Positions 55,001 to 64,000 of a DNA stretch of 64,000 nucleotides are shown here, in pieces (the stretch's first letter is position 1; every line of letters starts with the position of its first letter). The DNA lies in the NCBI GenBank assembly GCA_001600495.1, contig BCKE01000016.1:553291-617290 (forward strand). Direction: 5' to 3'. The translations under genes were made by a program, and so were the position numbers. This stretch comes from Pilasporangium apinafurcum. Its lineage: Eukaryota; Oomycota; Peronosporomycetes; Pythiales; Pythiaceae. A model generated the notes under the pieces. It was not told the origin of the DNA. It saw only the letters and a program-made list of their open reading frames with translations, and ran no database searches.

Positions 55001-57528
55001 TCCGGGAAGCAGCTTTGGATTTGATATCCCAAGTGACCCATCGTGCTCCCAACGCTGTGATCAACGAAGCTACGGATCCGACTGTCCGAAAAATTGAAAA
55101 AGCTAGTATCGTCGCTCAAACGAAGATCACTTATGATGAAAATGAACTGTTGCGTTTGATACATGACCATCTGATGTCGAAAGGACTGAAACACGCTGCA
55201 TCCGTTTTGTTAGAAGAAGCTAATATCGATGGAGATTCAAGACATCTCACCTGCAGTTCTGTTCAATCACCCAAGATGGGTGCTGCTGTGTTGTTTGGTA
55301 AAAACTTGCCAGAACGAAAAAATAATCTTGCGAACAATAATCACACTGGGACAGATACTTCTGCGTTTGGATCAATGATGGGGAATGGTACTGATGTGTT
55401 GCAACGGCCTCTGAAGATTCCCCGCTTATCTTCCATGGGATCAGTTACACCAGAGCTAAAGAAACATGTCGACACGATGACGCCACCTGGCTCCGGCACG
55501 TCACCTTTGTTAACTGCCAGCAGTTCAAGTTACAATACGAAACCTTCAGTCACTGGATCTCGGACATTATCGGCAACTCCCATCCATAGGCGAAAACATA
55601 TCAAACAGGCATTATCGAGCCCTCACTTGTTCCTTGAAAATTTACAACCTGAAACTCGAGGATTGTCGTCCAGTTCGCTACCGAATACCGCATTGTTTCC
55701 AGCAAACTCGCAAAAAAGTCCATCAATCGTGCGTACGGGATATAACACTCCCAATAACATTTCTACTGATAATCATACGACAACCCACAGCAAATTGGAT
55801 GAGATCATTACTCATTACCTGCGAGAGCAGCACCGGCAGTGCTCAAATCCAGTCACCACAGTTCCGCCGTTCAAATTGTTGTCGGATAACGACACGGTTC
55901 ATCATTGTCCCGATCCACCAACAGTGAGTCTTATGAATATGAACATTTGCGTTCGGCTCATGCAGCGACCTCAGACTGGCTATCGGTATCAGTCTCGTGT
56001 GTTTTCAAATCCATATTCAGATGCTGGGATCAATCGATACGTATTCAGTCGATATCGTCCGTATCGTGTCATGGGAGCACACACCGCTGCTGATTGGAGT
56101 GGTGTAAGCATCGCACGGTTCTTTGGTGTAGATCAACAAGACATCATTATGGGGAATCATGATGGAGAGCTGCGTCGTATGAATATTGAAAACGATAGCG
56201 TTGTCGAGGAGTGGACTTGTCATCCTGCATCAAGTGCTATTGTTTCATTAGAAACAAACGAAGAAACCCGTATGGGACGTCAAAATCGGCTTCTCATGAC
56301 AGGTTCTGTGGCGCTAACAGGATTTGGAACCAGTGAAGTTGCTTTGTGGGATGTCAACGATATGACAACTGCGCGTTGGAGGTTGGGTGATGTATTCAGC
56401 GCTTTGTTTAATCATTATGGAGATCGTATTGTCGCACTGGATGCCCGAGATACTGATATAGATACTGGTGTGGATGAACGTTCAAATTTCGGTGCTGTTA
56501 TGATTGATATTGCGACAGGTAGCGTCCTTTGCAATTTGAAGGACAGTGTGCGTTCGAATGACTACGGTATGGAAACTAACTGTTGCTTCTCTCCATGTGA
56601 TGGAACAATTCTGACTGATGGGATGCTCTGGGATGCTCGAATCCCTACACGAGCGGTCTACAAGTTTGATAAATTATCCAATGTCGGCTATGGGTATTTT
56701 CATCCAAGCGGAAATGAAGTCATTGTAAATTCCGCAGTGTGGGACTTGCGAACATATCGCCTTCTTCGCATGGTGCCGGCTTTGGACAAATGCAACATCA
56801 AGTTTAACGCGACCAGCAATATTCTATACGCGTATTACCCGTACGCAGGAGTAAGTTACCATCCTTCGAAAATGGAGTTTATTGTGTTTCGATTTCCTAA
56901 TGCATTCTTGTGGTTACAGGGAGATGATTTAGACAGACGCCGCAATAAGCTGAAGACTTATTTTCGTGTGCTGGATGCTCGAGATTACAAGGATATCGCC
57001 ACGATTGAGCTCGAGCGACCTATTTTCGACTTAAGTATTGACACAAAGAGCTTGCTTCTGTCTGTTGTGGAAGGTCGATATTTTGATGCAAACTCGTTCA
57101 ATCAAGATGACTCTGTTTGCCGGCTGTACGAAGTTGGACGAAAAAAGCCAAATGAGGACGATTCTGACGTGGAAGGTGGGAATGATGACTCAATGGACGA
57201 TGACGAATACGATGACGAGTCCGAAGAAGAGGAGGACGATGAGAATGACGATGATGATGACGACGACGAATTAGATGATGATGAATATGACACTGATTCG
57301 CTGGAAAATGATTACGACGACACAGACGATAGTGTCCACATTCTGGAATATAGTGGTGACGAGAGTGGAGACGAAGAATCTGGCGATGATGAGGATCAGC
57401 GTTCCTCTCGAGGCTCACTAACAAACCGCGATATCCACTTTTTGTTCGAGATACCGGAAGCAGGATACTACGATATGCATGATCAGTATTCGAGCGATGA
57501 GGAAGAAGATGCTGAGGATGATGAGTAA
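52081..57528 (+). CDS. DCAF1: DCAF1/VprBP-like CUL4 adaptor, 5 exons, about 1719 aa
   Basis: Substrate receptor of the CUL4-DDB1 ubiquitin ligase. Exons 52081-52286, 52353-52423, 52495-52553, 52636-56850 and 56920-57528 (5160 nt). Domains in order: a helical/armadillo-like N-terminal half (to about residue 850), a LisH motif near residue 945 (LLRLIHDHLMSKGLKHAASV), a disordered Ser/Thr-rich stretch, then a WD40 propeller from about 1250. The propeller carries two DDB1-binding WDxR boxes (GMLWDARIP and SAVWDLRTY) and the DCAF1-specific PALDKCNIKFNATSN. The tail is highly acidic (runs of Asp/Glu). The last intron is 69 nt and in frame, so an unspliced frame also reads through it. Confidence 0.9.
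56851..56919 (+). other. In-frame (3n) intron of DCAF1, 69 nt
   Basis: GTAAGT opens and TTACAG closes a 69-nt segment without stop codons. It encodes a hydrophobic 23-residue insertion (starting VSYHPSKMEFIVF) in the propeller that human DCAF1 lacks at this point, as I remember that sequence. Confidence 0.65.
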
Positions 57529-57644
57529 CACAATCTCAACTCTCTGGCTGACTCGGTCACGAGTGTCTTATATCTTAATACTCGATCAACAAATCTAGAC
57601 ATGATATGCTTTTTTGATAGGTACGGCACACATTTCCATACCCC

Positions 57645-58530
57645 AGAGATCATATGAGACACTAAAGTAACTCAGGGAAGATTCTCTGCTATGCTCTTTG
57701 GGTCTGACTTGATTAATCAAGACTAGACAACCGCTGAGTAGCCAACTTCGACACTTGGATTCAATGAATCCAGGAGAGTAGGTGCCCATTCTTAAGAAAG
57801 ATGTTTCTAGCAGCATTGGCATCTCTATCAAGAACGAACTTGCAATGAGAGTACTGAAAGACTTTTTGGTGCTTCATCTTGTGGTTGATTCTCCTACACT
57901 GAGAATAGATCTTTGTTGTAAAGTGTTCCTTACAGTCGTATGTGTGATGCTTGCTTTCCTTTCACACTGATACTACTGCGTCACACTTTCTGGACAGTCA
58001 CTCTGATTTTCCACGCACTCGATCTCCTCACATCCGTTCTTGAAAAGAAGAATGGCGTTCATTGCGCACTCTCATAGCTCTTGGTGATCTTCCCGAGTAT
58101 CGAAGAATAACAAAAAGACAAAAGTTCGAGCATAACGAGTGTACAAAATTTGCAATTGAAAGATGTTGCTCTACTGTGGTACTTGCTCTAACCTCAAAGA
58201 GAAGATGTATGCAAGTATTTGTGGAGTGATGACTGGGTGTACATGCTATAATCGGCGTGTGTACGCAATGATGAACTAAGGCAAGCAATACTTCAGCTGC
58301 CTCAATATCGATTTCACTATCGTCTCACCACTTCTGCATTATTCCCACTGACGAGATCAACGGAGCTCAGCTNCAGCGACATGAGATTGGATGATAAATG
58401 TGACTCATTTCCCAAGATTATCAGTTTTAAAGAACAGTATCAGTTATCGTTTGTGTATGTTTCTGCTATGTTAAGCTATGAGTTAAAATGCATTCGTGTT
58501 CAGGTGAACGCTTCCACGTAACATATGTAT
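57645..58530 (-). repeat. Copy D of the Fanzor-like repeat, about 0.88 kb
   Basis: Near-identical reverse complement of copy B (position p here corresponds to about 78012 minus p there), including an N at 58373 facing the N at 19637. It begins 117 bp after the DCAF1 stop. It contains the degenerate zinc-ribbon frame (57761-57961, minus) and the palindromes (57701-57771). Confidence 0.87.
57761..57961 (-). pseudogene. Degenerate TnpB/Fanzor zinc ribbon (copy D)
   Basis: Same reading as in copies B and C: VFQYSHCKF and LDRDANAARNIFLKN on the minus strand, with Tyr at both lost Cys positions. Confidence 0.68.
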
Positions 58531-58619
58531 GGGGTGGTAGGAACTCCATTGGACATCAACGGCTAACGGAAAAAGATCGGGAAGTTTTTGTTTTCAATTG
58601 AAGCGGAGCTAGTGCGAGA

Positions 58620-61600
58620 ATGGGAAAGGTAAATCCTGCATGTTTTGCTCTTTTTTTTCATGTAATTTCTATCCACCTCACTCACTTCACTTTCGAAAGT
58701 CCAAGAAAAAGCACTCAAAGAAGTCGCACAAAAAGCAAAAAGATGCGACCGCGAATGGAAAAGCACGCCCAACTAGCATCGATGAAGTGCCTATGAATGG
58801 GGAGATCAGTACTAGCAATGGAATTATGTCCTTAGCCAACGGTGCAGCAAAGGTTAATGGATCAGCGATAAAGCCCGTAGAGAAAGGCAAGCAAAAAGCG
58901 ATCATCAGACAACTAATGAAGCAAGCAGATCAGCAGGTATCCGCGTATCCTGATTCTTTGTAGCTGCATAGCTCCAGTGCCATACTTAAATGGATTTGTT
59001 CACATTGTAGGGATTGCAAGTTGGTGAGAAGCGGTACGTAATTTCATCCAAGTGGTGGGAACGATGGAGTCAATACGTCGATTATGACAACGAAGGGAGT
59101 TCTGGTAAGATGGGTATTCAACAAAGCAACTTGTTTGCAATAACTATGTGGGTCATGGATCATTGTTTGATTGTATATTCTCACATTTGTGCGTGTGATG
59201 TACTGCGTAGGAATGCATAATTCTCCACCGAGTCGCATTAATAACCTCCCACTTTTGCACGTATCCTCGGACACGCCGTTGGATGAGCTCATGGGAGGGC
59301 CACTGCGTCCGCAATTGAAAGAAAACTACCACTACACGCTGGTACCACAGGAAGTCTGGGACGCGTTTGTGTGCTGGTATGGCGGAGGTCCTACTATTGC
59401 ACGTTTTGTCGTGGAAGCGGGCGATTCGCAACTGGGAAACACGATCAAGCGTGTTCTCATGTATCCAGTACGTTTCAATTATATAGTGTCATACTGTGTT
59501 ACTTTACATATTTTTCTAACCGTAAATCCCACTATTCTTTGCTGCTGGAATAGGAACAAACTGAGCATGAAGATGAAGAACTGCAGCTGTCTGTCAATCA
59601 GAAAGAAAACGAGACATCTCCACCAGTGCCAACGACTGATACTTCTACTGGCTCGCTCAAAGCCCCCATTCAACGCAAATCTACCCTCGGATCCGGTTCT
59701 GTTCCGAAAATCTGTGGCGCGTGTCGGAAAACGACGGGCTCGTTGAAGCGGTGTGGTAGTTGCCAGCTTATTTGGTATTGTGGTGCGGCTTGCCAGACAT
59801 CGCACTGGAAATACCACAGGACAATATGCCGATCTGCCTCATCGAGCGAAGAGAAGGAAGCCATGGTGTTGCAGGAATTGGATGGAGAGCGTCGAGGAAA
59901 GATGGGCTTGCGAAATTTAGGGAATACATGTTTTATGAATTCTGCATTACAGTGCCTCAGCCATGTCGAAATCATCACCAAGTATTTCCTGAGCAATCAG
60001 TACCAAAAGGATCTGAACAAAGACAACCCACTTGGTACAGGTGGCAACCTTGCTATGGAATACGATGGATTGCTCAAAGAGCTGTGGTTCGGTACGTCAC
60101 CAAGCACGGCGCCAGTAGGGCTCAAGCGTGCCATTGGTCGATTTGCGCCTCAATTTTCTGGATTTCAACAACATGACTCACAGGAATTGTTGGCATACCT
60201 TCTGGATGGGTTGCATGAGGATCTAAATCGGGTGAAGCAAAAGCCGTATACCGAAGTGAAGGAATCAGATGGTAAAATGGATGACGCTACCGTCGCGAAA
60301 GAAGCGTGGGAACGGCATTTATTGCGAAACGACAGCATTTTTGTGGATCATGTTCAGGGACAGTTTAAATCGACCGTTGTTTGTCCAATTTGCTCAAAGG
60401 TATCCATCACATTCGACCCATTCAACTGCATTCAACTAGAGCTACCGATGCAGCAAAACCGAAAAATAGAGGTGATTTTCGTTCCGTCACAGAAAGGCAG
60501 TCCAATGACGCGTTACTTGGTGGAGGTGTCCAAGAAAGGAAGCATGATTGGGCTGAAGAAGGCTTTGAGTAAATTGTGTGGTGTTCCTGCCGGTAATTTC
60601 TTGGCTGCTGACATATATCAGTCAATGACATACCGCATCATTGGGTATGTAGTATGCTAGTTCATGTCGCTTTGTACTGCATTGTCTTAACCTAATCTGA
60701 TATTGTCATTATGTAGAGATAACGAACGACTTGCTCGATTGCGAGATGAAGATCGTATTCTCGTTTATCATGTTGATACTCCTGCATCATCCAATGAAGC
60801 TGGCCAGCCGCAACTTCCTCTGCGTTATGGCTTTCTATATCATCGTCTTGAATCTTCATTGACAGGGGATCCGTTGCTGTTTACATTCAATACCAATACA
60901 ACTTGCTTAGAGTAAGTATTGCTGATTTATCCTAGTGAGATGATTTGTGGATAATGATTCGGTGATTACTTATGCAGGATACTGGAGAAATGGACTGAGC
61001 TATTGGGAACGCATGTACCACAGGTACAGTGAACTCCTTTATTTTGTGTTATTTGCCATGTTGACTGATCTTTGTAATGTCTGGACAATAGCCTTCAAAT
61101 GCAAAAATTCCACCCGCAGCTCTTGCACCCTGCGTATATCTGTGTGACCGAGATGGTGCTTTATTGCGAAGGGAACCAATTCCGCCAGACAGTAGCGTGC
61201 GTTTCATCGATTACGCGACCATGAACCAAGAAAATGAGCATGACGAATTGGTGTTCGTGTCGGTGGCGTGGTCATCTTTGCTGATGTCTAATTCATTGGT
61301 ACTGCCACGTCCAGACGCAGAATATATTGTGAATCATGAGTCCATGCAAACAAAAGAAGGCGTCAATGGCCAGCGTCTGCATAATGGCATCACGCTGGAC
61401 GACTGTTTTCGAAATTTCATTAAAGCGGAGACACTGGATCAAGCCAATTTGTGGTATTGCAGTAAGTGCAAAGAGCATCGACAAGCGAGAAAAACGATGG
61501 AACTTTGGAAACTTCCAGATGTTCTCATTCTTTCACTCAAGCGCTTCGAATATCGGAATGAAATCTTGCGTGATAAGTTGGATGTCTATGTGGATTTTCC

Positions 61601-61868
61601 CATCGAGAATTTGGACATGTCTCCGTATTGCTTAGAGAAGGGATTGGAGAAGGATGAGCTATCATACGACCTCTTTGCTGTGAGTAACCACTATGGTGGG
61701 ATGGGCTTCGGGCACTACACAGCGTTTGCGAAGAGCTGGCGAGATGGAAATGGAGAAAAGTATCCAGGTTGGTACTCGTTTGACGATGCCCAAGTCTCGC
61801 CGGCTATGGCTAGCCAGATCAAAAGCAATGCTGCCTACATTCTATTTTACAAGCGGAGAACCATTTAA
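58620..61868 (+). CDS. Ubiquitin-specific protease, DUSP-MYND-USP, 8 exons, 901 aa
   Basis: Exons: 58620-58628 (9 nt, MGK), 58700-58936, 59011-59104, 59211-59467, 59554-60644, 60717-60911, 60978-61023 and 61092-61868; total 2706 nt in frame. Order: a Lys-rich head; a DUSP domain (YVISSKWWERWSQYV ... WDAFVCWYGGG, residues about 88-200); a MYND zinc finger (CGACRKTTGSLKRC, CGSCQLIWYC, CQTSHWKYHRTIC, about 245-285); and a USP catalytic domain with the Cys box GLRNLGNTCFMNSALQC, QHDSQELLAYLLDGL, a CxxC pair (CPIC ... CSKC), and the His box GGMGFGHYTAFAK plus WYSFDDAQV. All catalytic residues (Cys, His, Asp) are present, so it should be an active deubiquitinase of the USP4/11/15-like kind. The MYND finger inside a DUSP-USP is the notable feature. 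Confidence 0.88.
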
Positions 61869-61999
61869 TAGAACATGTAGAGAGGTGTGTCTAACAGTCT
61901 AACAAATCAATCCTATGTGCATGATGAGCCACTGATAAGATGATGAGACACAAATACGTATATGAACACGATACGCTTACATCACGAGCTTTCTTCTCA

Positions 62000-62725
62000 C
62001 TATAGCGCCACCTCCGTTGAACTAACTTTCTTGCTCACGGTGCGCACAGATGCCGATGAAGGTTTGCGATGGTTGCTGGTGTGCTCAGGACGCGATCGAC
62101 TACTGCTACTAGCACTTCGCGCAGAGCGACCACTGCTGCTTTCACTGCGTCCGGAATGACTTGCGCTCTCTGTCCGTCCCGATCGACTCCCTGTACGATC
62201 ACGGTCACGCGCCGAGGATGTCCCAACACCCGAGGCATTTTTCTCTGCGCGTCTTCGTGCCTGTGCGCGCTTTTTTTTCTTTTCTTCCTCTGTCATTTCG
62301 TATTTGTAGAATTCTTTCTCCCCAGATGGAAGTTCTTTTTCTGGTGGACTTGTTGCTCCGCTCGGTCGTCGTGCAATTTTATTCTTCGCTGTGACGAGCA
62401 CAGCGGCCGCTTTCAGTTTTCCTGCGTTCGCTGCTGAAGCCGCTGCTGATGCAGCAACAGTCGCTTTCTCCTTGCCGACCGTGGCAGCGTTCGATGCCAC
62501 TTGGAACGCTTGTGTACCTTTCACTTTTTCTCTGCCTACGACTGCAGCAATCGATGCCGTCTGGAACGCATGTGTACTCTTCACCTTCTCCGCGCCAACC
62601 GCAGCAACCTCTGACGCAGCTTGGAATGCCTGCATTCCTTTTTCTTTCCCGACGGTCGCGACAGTCGAGCCGGCAAAGTAGAGCGTGTTGCCCGCGCGGT
62701 TTGCCATGACCTTGAGGTTATCCAT
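62000..62725 (-). CDS. Repeat-containing, RS-rich basic protein (241 aa)
   Basis: After MDNLKVMANRAGN comes a run of four imperfect repeats of about 19-20 residues with the core VGxEKxxxxxAFQxAS (VGKEKGMQAFQAAS, VGAEKVKSTHAFQTAS, VGREKVKGTQAFQVAS, VGKEKATVAASAAAS). An Ala/Lys-rich stretch, a basic coiled part (MTEEEKKKKRAQARRRAEK) and a Ser/Arg-rich tail follow. No family is recognised; the RS tail suggests a nuclear or RNA-associated protein, but that is inference. The frame is open upstream to an ATG at 62947, but that extension crosses T-rich non-coding-looking DNA, so ATG 62725 is preferred. Confidence 0.6.
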   Translation of the reverse strand: MDNLKVMANRAGNTLYFAGSTVATVGKEKGMQAFQAASEVAAVGAEKVKSTHAFQTASIAAVVGREKVKGTQAFQVASNAATVGKEKATVAASAAASAANAGKLKAAAVLVTAKNKIARRPSGATSPPEKELPSGEKEFYKYEMTEEEKKKKRAQARRRAEKNASGVGTSSARDRDRTGSRSGRTESASHSGRSESSSGRSARSASSSSRSRPEHTSNHRKPSSASVRTVSKKVSSTEVAL

Positions 62726-63124
62726 CCTTCCTGCTTCTCTTTCTCCAAATGATGAAAGAGGAATGCACAAAACAATCATATGGATGTGGGTTTCTGACCC
62801 GGGTGGGTTTTTTCTTTTTCTTCTATTTTTACAAAGTAAATTAAAAAAAACGGGTTTGGGACAGTAGAGGAGGAACCCATATGACTCGTCTTTGTGGCTG
62901 GCACAAAAACCAAATGGCAAAACAGATACAGAACGAGCCGCAGACATGTGGACGACAATGTAGAGATCCAGTCAGTCCAACAACATGGCACAATGCATAA
63001 ACAGATCATTCATTTATTAGAGCCTACTGCACGAAGAAAAACTCTCTTACAATAAAGATCCTAGTGCACATCATCATACATGCAATTTTGACTGTGTATA
63101 ATCAGTCCTATGCACCTAATCATC
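62726..63124. other. Intergenic or alternative 5' extension
   Basis: A minus-strand frame links 62947 to the gene above. I see no other gene here. Confidence 0.4.
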
Positions 63125-64000
63125 TCACGGAACAGCACGATAGAAGATGTTGCCTTGGTCATCCGTACTAAAAATGTCCCCAGCGTTCACCACCACTGTT
63201 CGCATCTTGCCGCTGGTTAAGTACCAATTCGGAGAAGTCAGCAACCCGGTGGTAGCACACAACACATCGTTCGCTACAGTAGTCCCGCACAGTTGAATGC
63301 CATCAAATGAGATTTGCCGCAGCGCTCCATTCAACCTTCTCCACATTGGATCACCATACGCATGGCCAGTATAAATCTCACTTGCACTCGTCGTACCCAC
63401 TAACCGTCCGTTCTGTAACTCCACGTAACTCAGTTTACCAGGGATTTGGCGCCAATTCGGATTGCTGCGAATATTCGTATCGGCACAAAAGATATCGTCA
63501 TTGGCAGTCACACCACAGAGTTGTTTGTTGTCGGTAGTAATTTGCTTGAAAGCACCTGGCAGCTGTTTCCAATTGGGATCACCACTCAGTGAAGATCCAT
63601 AAAAAATTTGTCCTGCGCGGTTGGCGCCGAAGAGAGAATCACCATACACCACAACGTGAACCAACTTTCCAGGTACTTGACGCCATTTTGCCCAACCAAC
63701 GCCACGAATATTTTCGGTAGCACACCATATATCGTCAACGTTGTTTACACCGCATAACTGCTTACCATCAAACGTAATTTGAATCAACGAACCATCAAGT
63801 TTTGTCCATCCATCTGAAACAGAGAATTTCAGCGCCATGTCTAAAGCAAGAGGTAGCACCGAACAATCTACAACAATAAAGTTCCCCCAGTTTGGATCCC
63901 ATGAAGATGCAATTGCTGGATTTGGATACCAACGACGTTGACCACCCGTATAACGATATACTTCGGGACGATTGGGATCACATTTGATCGCTTGACCTTC
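63125..64000 (-). CDS. Tectonin (beta-propeller) repeat protein, 5' end beyond the window
   Basis: The minus-strand frame is open to the last base of the window, so only the C-terminal 291 residues are seen. It contains an N-terminal block (CDPNRPEVYRYTGGQRRWYP with ASSWDPNWGNF) and then about six tectonin-type repeats. Each has a W (WTKLDG, WRQVPGKL, WKQLPGA, WRQIPGKL, WRRLNGAL, WYLTSGKM), a G-hydrophobic strand and a (D/N)-x-(I/V)-(W/F/L)-x-A step (DDIWCATENI, DDIFCADTNI, NDVLCATTGL). The fold is that of fish-egg lectin and tachylectin-1-like propellers, which bind sugars. The start, and hence any signal peptide, is outside. Confidence 0.8.
   Translation of the reverse strand, partial: EGQAIKCDPNRPEVYRYTGGQRRWYPNPAIASSWDPNWGNFIVVDCSVLPLALDMALKFSVSDGWTKLDGSLIQITFDGKQLCGVNNVDDIWCATENIRGVGWAKWRQVPGKLVHVVVYGDSLFGANRAGQIFYGSSLSGDPNWKQLPGAFKQITTDNKQLCGVTANDDIFCADTNIRSNPNWRQIPGKLSYVELQNGRLVGTTSASEIYTGHAYGDPMWRRLNGALRQISFDGIQLCGTTVANDVLCATTGLLTSPNWYLTSGKMRTVVVNAGDIFSTDDQGNIFYRAVP

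Noticed and set aside
57098-57424. His/Arg-rich and Ser-rich ORFs antisense to the DCAF1 acidic tail
   Set aside because: Low-complexity shadows of Asp/Glu codon runs.
57782-57970. 62-codon ORF conserved in three repeat copies (20042-20230 and 43986-44174 minus, and here plus)
   Set aside because: It is antisense to the TnpB/Fanzor remnant; conservation is due to repeat identity.
62726-62947. N-terminal extension of the RS-rich protein to ATG 62947
   Set aside because: The translated extension is not protein-like and crosses a T-rich run. The repeat-bearing part starts cleanly at ATG 62725, though the extension is not excluded.

Overview
The window is a gene-dense piece of a eukaryotic nuclear genome, most likely an oomycete (an Albugo/white-rust or downy-mildew type is my best guess). 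Reasons: genes with short GT-AG introns (about 50-90 nt, often with a CTAAC-like branch site); an oomycete-type initiator plus flanking core promoter (CTCATTYYNCAWTTT-like) upstream of several ATGs; GPI-anchored low-complexity surface proteins; an OFA-type MFS transporter; and secreted Cys-rich and tectonin proteins. Exon structures below were assembled by eye from reading frames, splice signals and family similarity. No tRNA, rRNA or CRISPR was recognised.

Layout. 1-3.1 kb: the SKI2 exosome-cofactor helicase (5' end cut by the window). 3.2-4.1 kb: a degenerate coding stretch. 4.6-5.3 kb: a secreted Cys-rich three-module protein. 7.1-19.1 kb: a giant SZT2 (KICSTOR) gene with one intron. 20.6-24.6 kb: a triple-PDZ protein, a membrane RING-H2 protein and an LRRC61-like LRR protein. 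26.9-28.6 kb: an OFA-family transporter. 28.9-32.6 kb: a five-exon LRR receptor pseudokinase. 33.6-35.4 kb: NADP-type glutamate dehydrogenase. 36.4-40.1 kb: three co-oriented GPI-anchored low-complexity surface proteins. 40.5-43.7 kb: COQ5 and a large TPR protein, tail to tail. 44.4-47.0 kb: two tandem scramblase paralogues with a gene-conversion tract. 47.4-50.4 kb: an EF-hand protein of five repeated modules. 50.9-57.5 kb: METTL18 and DCAF1, diverging from a 164-bp intergenic space. 58.6-61.9 kb: a DUSP-MYND-USP deubiquitinase. 62.0-64.0 kb: a repeat/RS-rich protein and a tectonin-repeat protein cut by the window end.

The least expected content is a dispersed repeat family with four copies (5.7, 19.5-20.4, 43.9-44.3 and 57.6-58.5 kb). 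Its conserved core reads as the C-terminal zinc ribbon and last RuvC motif of a TnpB/Fanzor-type (OrfB_Zn_ribbon) RNA-guided nuclease. The ribbon is decayed: two zinc cysteines are tyrosines. It is followed by conserved palindromes that resemble the right end or guide-RNA region of such elements. Two copies are near-identical, inverted and 38 kb apart, and both carry an N at the homologous base.

Functionally the window mixes housekeeping genes (RNA decay, ubiquinone synthesis, histidine methylation, ubiquitin ligation and removal, nutrient sensing through KICSTOR, nitrogen assimilation) with accessory surface or secreted genes. I see no operon-like logic, but many neighbours share short divergent or convergent spacers, as in compact oomycete genomes.
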